64,000 nt of DNA from Neobacillus drentensis. GTDB lineage: Bacteria > Bacillota > Bacilli > Bacillales > Cytobacillaceae. Below are positions 61,089-64,000 of the stretch, piece after piece. Position numbers and translations under genes: made by a program. A model generated the notes under the pieces. It made no database searches, was not told the origin of the DNA, and saw nothing but the letters and a program-made list of their open reading frames with translations. The stretch is from the NCBI RefSeq assembly GCF_021560175.1, contig NZ_CP091110.1:96001-160000 (forward strand). Direction: 5' to 3'. The stretch's first letter is position 1; each line of letters starts with the position of its first letter.

Positions 61089-61331
61089 CGTCCAGCTCCA
61101 GCGCCTAGCCCCTCGAGGTCATAAGCTTATCCAGTTGCGGCTCCTTGGGACTCGAGTCATAAGCCATCCCTCGAAGAAGGCAAAAAGCGCCTTCTTGCGG
61201 GGGCCGTCTTATGCCTTCGTCCCAGGGCAGTCGCCTCCACATTTAGGTCAATCCGTCCAAAAGGTTAAAGAGCAACCTTTCAGCCGGCTCGTCTTATGCT
61301 TGTCGGGGCTAACCAAGGCGCTTGCGCTTTT
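61089..61331 (-). repeat. Dispersed intergenic element, copy 4 (long, composite)
   Basis: Read on the minus strand it begins AAAAGCGCAAGCGCCTTG and ends GGCGCTGGAGCTGGACGTA. It holds two modules with CATAAGAC and GGCTTATGAC arms; their central hairpins differ in sequence but both pair perfectly (AAGGTT/AACCTT and AAGAAGGC/GCCTTCTT). The first module matches copy 1 at 13987-14109 closely. An open frame across it on the plus strand is not credible as a gene. Confidence 0.88.
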
Positions 61332-61437
61332 GTTCTGATACTGTGCTTCGAAGCTTGTCCTTTTTTGCAGTATTTTGCAAAATACAGGCACATTTGGACA
61401 ACCCCAAGTTGAAATTTTAGTTATTTTGGTGTTTCCG

Positions 61438-61467
61438 CTGACATAAGATTGTTTTGAAAGGTAATAT
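61438..61467 (+). promoter_or_regulatory. Candidate promoter of the pqq genes
   Basis: CTGACA (61438-61443), 18 nt, then TAATAT (61462-61467), 57 nt upstream of pqqA. The match is fair only. Confidence 0.4.
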
Positions 61468-61524
61468 CAAACACTCCTTAAAAAAGTAATCATGATTGAA
61501 AGTGTCAAGAAAGGGGGGAATCAC

Positions 61525-61599
61525 ATGTGGTTAAAGCCTGAGTACGAAATAATCAACACTTCTTGCGAGGTGACGATGTATTCCTACATCGCGAAATAG
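61525..61599 (+). CDS. pqqA: PQQ precursor peptide PqqA
   Basis: PqqA is the ribosomal peptide whose Glu and Tyr side chains become PQQ. This 24-residue peptide starts MWLKPEY and contains EVTMY with Glu15 and Tyr19, the E-x3-Y motif that is cross-linked by PqqE. The length and both positions match known PqqA. AAGGGGGG lies close to the ATG. It begins the pqq cluster. Confidence 0.95.
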   Translation: MWLKPEYEIINTSCEVTMYSYIAK

Positions 61600-61654
61600 T
61601 GGAAACTGCTTGCCTCTTGTTCATGATTTTAATCAAAAAACGGAGGGTGTGTAT

Positions 61655-61894
61655 ATGAATCGTTACTTAAAATCAGTAATTGGCATGATGATCGGGGGTG
61701 CTACAGCAGGTGGGTGGCTGCTTGTCGATCTTCTGCTTCCTGATCCAATAGGGGACTATTTGCTATATATCCTGATGGCTGTGGTGAATATGGCGATAGG
61801 ATGGCAGGTTGCAAGGTTTTTTGGAAAACCCCGGAATATAGAAAAAAACAATGCCCGCATCAAAGGGAAAGGACTGAAACCAAATTCGAATTAG
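61655..61894 (+). CDS. Small membrane protein of unknown function in the pqq cluster
   Basis: The 79-residue protein starts at ATG 61655 behind ACGGAGGG. It has two hydrophobic segments (about 6-28, with GGATAGGW, and 32-55) and a basic tail (KNNARIKGKGLK). I do not recognise the family and know of no counterpart in the standard pqqABCDE set. Its 3' end overlaps the apparent pqqB start by 11 nt. A role in export or membrane placing of PQQ or its enzyme would be a guess. Confidence 0.75.
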   Translation: MNRYLKSVIGMMIGGATAGGWLLVDLLLPDPIGDYLLYILMAVVNMAIGWQVARFFGKPRNIEKNNARIKGKGLKPNSN

Positions 61895-62816
61895 AGTATT
61901 AGGAGCGGCGGCTGGAGGAGGCTTTCCGCAGTGGAACTGTGCCTGTCCCAACTGTCGGGCAGTCCGCTCAGGAAATGCTGAACTCCAGCCGTTATTACAA
62001 TCTTCGCTTGCGGTAACTGCCAATGAAAAGGACTGGTACCTCATCAATGCAGGTCCGGATATTCTCAGGCAAATTGAATCGTTTGATTCACTAAATGCAG
62101 GTCCAGGCATAAGAGAGACCCCTCTTGCGGGTGTTCTTTTAACGGATGCGGAGCTAGACCATACGCTCGGGCTATTGTCACTGCGGGAGGGCTCCAGTCT
62201 TACGATTTATGGGACCAAGGTGGTACAAAGCTGCTTGCAATCCGCTTTTCCGGTGTTTCCAATGCTAAAAAACTATTGTTCATGGGAATGGCAGTCTCTT
62301 GATCCAGGAATTCGGCAAAGGGTGGGACCATTACTTGAAGGGGCAGGAGAAACCATCACCGTTGAGCCGGTTCCCGTTTCGAAAAAACCGCCGCTCTATG
62401 CCAAGTCTGTTCAGGAGCTGGACTGTCAAGAGGATATTTGGGAGGTTGGACTGGTTCTTCATAATGAGGATTCGGGCAGGTGTCTTGCTTACTTCCCTAC
62501 ATTAGAAAAGATCACTCCGGCTATAGAGGCGTGTTTAAAGAAAGCCGATATTCTGATGGTAGATGGAACTTTTTGGTCTGAAGATGAATTAACCGGGTTA
62601 GGGGCAGCTGCTCGTGACGCAAGAAGCATGGGCCACTTACCGATTAGCGGACCTTCAGGCACCTTGGAGTTATTAGCTTCGATCCCGGCAGAGAGAAAAA
62701 TCCTAATCCACATTAACAACAGCAACCCTATTTTGAAAAAGGGCTCAGTGGAGAGGAATACATTAGAGAGGCTTGGAATTGAAGTCGCCTATGATGGCAT
62801 GGAAATGGAGGTGTGA
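61884..62816 (+). CDS. pqqB: PQQ biosynthesis protein PqqB, apparent ATT start
   Basis: PqqB is a metallo-beta-lactamase-fold oxygenase that hydroxylates a tyrosine-derived part of the precursor. The frame shows [19 protein letters not shown] at the N-terminus (zinc cysteines) and [19 protein letters not shown]. Between an in-frame TGA at 61875 and these residues there is no ATG, GTG or TTG; the start that fits the family is ATT 61884 (product about 310 residues), with AAAGGA 8 to 13 nt upstream. ATT 61890 is the alternative. A later TTG at 62175 would remove the conserved first third and is rejected. Confidence 0.85.
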   Translation: MRIRVLGAAAGGGFPQWNCACPNCRAVRSGNAELQPLLQSSLAVTANEKDWYLINAGPDILRQIESFDSLNAGPGIRETPLAGVLLTDAELDHTLGLLSLREGSSLTIYGTKVVQSCLQSAFPVFPMLKNYCSWEWQSLDPGIRQRVGPLLEGAGETITVEPVPVSKKPPLYAKSVQELDCQEDIWEVGLVLHNEDSGRCLAYFPTLEKITPAIEACLKKADILMVDGTFWSEDELTGLGAAARDARSMGHLPISGPSGTLELLASIPAERKILIHINNSNPILKKGSVERNTLERLGIEVAYDGMEMEV

Positions 62817-62818
62817 TG

Positions 62819-63556
62819 ATGCTGGAGCAAAAAGGGTTCATCAACCGTAATAAAAAAAGAGAAGAGCTTTGGTCGGCGGATGAATTCACGGAGCGGCTAA
62901 GGAATGTAGGGAGTTCTTCTTATCATGACAAACATCCATTTCATATCGTAATGCACCAAGGAAACTTAAGCAAAGAACAGATCTGCGGCTGGGTGGCCAA
63001 CCGATACTACTACCAGAAATCAGTCCCAATTAAAGATGCAGCCATTCTGTCAAATCTGCCGTCAAGGGAACTGAGACGGGAGTGGATTGGCCGCATTCTT
63101 GATCATGACGGAAGGCCTGGTGAAGATGGCGGTATTGAAGCATGGCTGCGGCTGGGAGAAGCGGTAGGATTATCTCGGGAAGAAGTCATACGGGAAGAGC
63201 ATGTGGTCCCGGGTGTTCGATTTGCGGTGGATGCCTATGTGAACTTTGCTCGGACAAAACCGTGGATTGAAGCGGTTGCCTCAAGCTTGACGGAATTGTT
63301 TTCGCCTGACCTTATCTCAAAAAGGATAAAAGTTTTTGAGCAGCTGTATCCTTGGATTGACCGTTCAGGGCTTGATTATTTTCAAAGCCGCTTGACACAA
63401 GCACCTTGTGATTCGGATGTGGCCCTCAGGCTTGTTTTAACACAATGTCGAACACCAGAAGCGCAGCAGCGGGCTGTCAATGCATTAAGGTTCAAATGTG
63501 ATGTATTATGGGCACAGCTTGATGCAATCGAAAAGGCCTATCCCTCTAAACCGTGA
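62819..63556 (+). CDS. pqqC: Pyrroloquinoline-quinone synthase PqqC
   Basis: PqqC catalyses the final ring closure and eight-electron oxidation to PQQ without metal. The 245 residues contain the family blocks [37 protein letters not shown] and [19 protein letters not shown], with the active-site His, Tyr and Glu. ATG 62819 is 7 nt behind GGAGG; ATG 62816, overlapping the pqqB stop, is the alternative. Confidence 0.96.
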   Translation: MLEQKGFINRNKKREELWSADEFTERLRNVGSSSYHDKHPFHIVMHQGNLSKEQICGWVANRYYYQKSVPIKDAAILSNLPSRELRREWIGRILDHDGRPGEDGGIEAWLRLGEAVGLSREEVIREEHVVPGVRFAVDAYVNFARTKPWIEAVASSLTELFSPDLISKRIKVFEQLYPWIDRSGLDYFQSRLTQAPCDSDVALRLVLTQCRTPEAQQRAVNALRFKCDVLWAQLDAIEKAYPSKP

Positions 63557-63573
63557 CTAGGAAAAATAAATGA

Positions 63574-63915
63574 TTGGTGGTGGAGTCTATTTTTGTAGCT
63601 GGCAGTCCTCCAAAACTCGCTGCAAAGGCGCGATTAAAATTTGATAAAGTGAGAGAAAAACATCTCCTTTTGCTGCCGGAAAAGGTTGTAGTCCTAAACG
63701 AAACTGCAGCGTCGATCCTTCGTTTATGTGACGGGAGCCGGACCGTAAATACCATCACTGAATACATCAGGAATTCTCTAATGGCAGGCTCAGAAACAGG
63801 AAGTTCGGGTGCTGTGCCCGAATTGAAAACAATGGAGGCTGACATTTCCGAATTTTTACAGGAGATGGCGGATCAGGGATGGGTGGTGATTCAGCATGAA
63901 GACGCAGAGCCATAG
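63574..63915 (+). CDS. pqqD: PqqD, peptide chaperone for PqqA, somewhat long
   Basis: PqqD holds PqqA and delivers it to PqqE. The product of about 113 residues has [36 protein letters not shown]-type blocks and [11 protein letters not shown]. Usual PqqD has about 90 residues; here extra residues lie after SLMAG (about 70-90). No ATG starts the frame: TTG 63574, GTG 63577 and GTG 63580 are candidates, with only a weak AGGA site. It overlaps pqqE by 20 nt. Confidence 0.9.
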   Translation: MVVESIFVAGSPPKLAAKARLKFDKVREKHLLLLPEKVVVLNETAASILRLCDGSRTVNTITEYIRNSLMAGSETGSSGAVPELKTMEADISEFLQEMADQGWVVIQHEDAEP

Positions 63916-64000
63916 TGCCGTTCAACCCCCTTATTCGCTGCTTGCTGAATTAACCCATCGCTGTCCTTTACATTGTCCGTATTGTTCAAACCCTATTGAA
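63896..64000 (+). CDS. pqqE: Radical SAM enzyme PqqE, N-terminal fragment cut by the window end
   Basis: PqqE links Glu and Tyr of PqqA through a carbon-carbon bond. The 35 visible residues run [20 protein letters not shown] and then [15 protein letters not shown], with the CxxxCxxC motif that binds the radical SAM cluster. ATG 63896 lies within pqqD, in the usual overlapping order. The rest lies outside the window. Confidence 0.95.
   Translation, partial: MKTQSHSAVQPPYSLLAELTHRCPLHCPYCSNPIE

Noticed and set aside
61060-61338. 92-codon open frame on the plus strand
   Set aside because: It lies almost wholly within the dispersed hairpin element and has no ribosome site.
61865-61894. Programmed +1 frameshift fusing the small membrane protein to PqqB
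   Set aside because: The overlap between the in-frame stop at 61875 and the stop at 61892 has no recognisable slippery site, and PqqB homologues begin at this very place.
62175-62816. PqqB starting at TTG 62175
   Set aside because: This would drop the conserved zinc-binding N-terminal third that is intact and open upstream.
63570-63644. ATG 63570 as the start of pqqD
   Set aside because: It is in another frame and ends after 24 codons; the PqqD motifs are in the frame of 63574.

Overview
The window reads as a chromosomal segment of a low-GC Gram-positive of the family Bacillaceae (Bacillus, Neobacillus or a near relative). The gene order from ctsR to rpsI follows that of Bacillus subtilis almost gene for gene. 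The ribosome binding sites are strong AAGGAGG types, TTG and GTG starts are common, and the rRNA, T-box and ribosomal-protein leaders are of Bacillus type. This is inference from sequence and gene order; no database search was run.

Layout. Positions 1-3366 hold the end of a 16S-23S spacer, 23S rRNA, 5S rRNA and the operon terminator. A minus-strand membrane acyltransferase (3397-4542) separates the rRNA operon from the CtsR-controlled stress operon ctsR-mcsA-mcsB-clpC, followed by radA-disA, yacL, ispD-ispF, gltX, a cysteine T-box with cysE-cysS, mrnC-rlmB-rae1-sigH, and rpmG-secE-nusG. From 22.3 to 38.4 kb lie rplKA, rplJL, a 16S rRNA methyltransferase-like gene, rpoB-rpoC, rplGB-rpsL-rpsG-fusA-tuf. 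An 850-bp gene-free stretch with a tandem palindromic repeat precedes the S10-spc-alpha supercluster (rpsJ to rplQ, 39.2-53.4 kb). This includes secY and adk but lacks map, which normally sits between adk and infA. The ECF transporter module ecfA1-ecfA2-ecfT, truA, rplM and rpsI end the conserved part at 58.07 kb.

The last 6 kb is accessory and is the most interesting part. A lipoprotein quinohemoprotein alcohol dehydrogenase (PQQ propeller plus a C-terminal heme c domain, with the Asp-Tyr-Asp signature associated with lanthanide-dependent enzymes) is followed by a secreted protein of unknown function and by pqqA, a small membrane protein, pqqB, pqqC, pqqD and the start of pqqE. The cell therefore appears to make the cofactor PQQ itself beside an enzyme that needs it, which is unusual for a Bacillus-type bacterium. 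The pqqB frame has no ATG, GTG or TTG ahead of its conserved N-terminus and seems to start at ATT.

At least four related dispersed intergenic elements, with AAAAGCGGAAGCG-like and GCTGGACA-like ends, lie at 14.0, 16.2, 24.6 and 61.1 kb. One of them has been read into the 3' end of ispD. No tRNA gene, CRISPR array, transposase, prophage or replication origin was seen.
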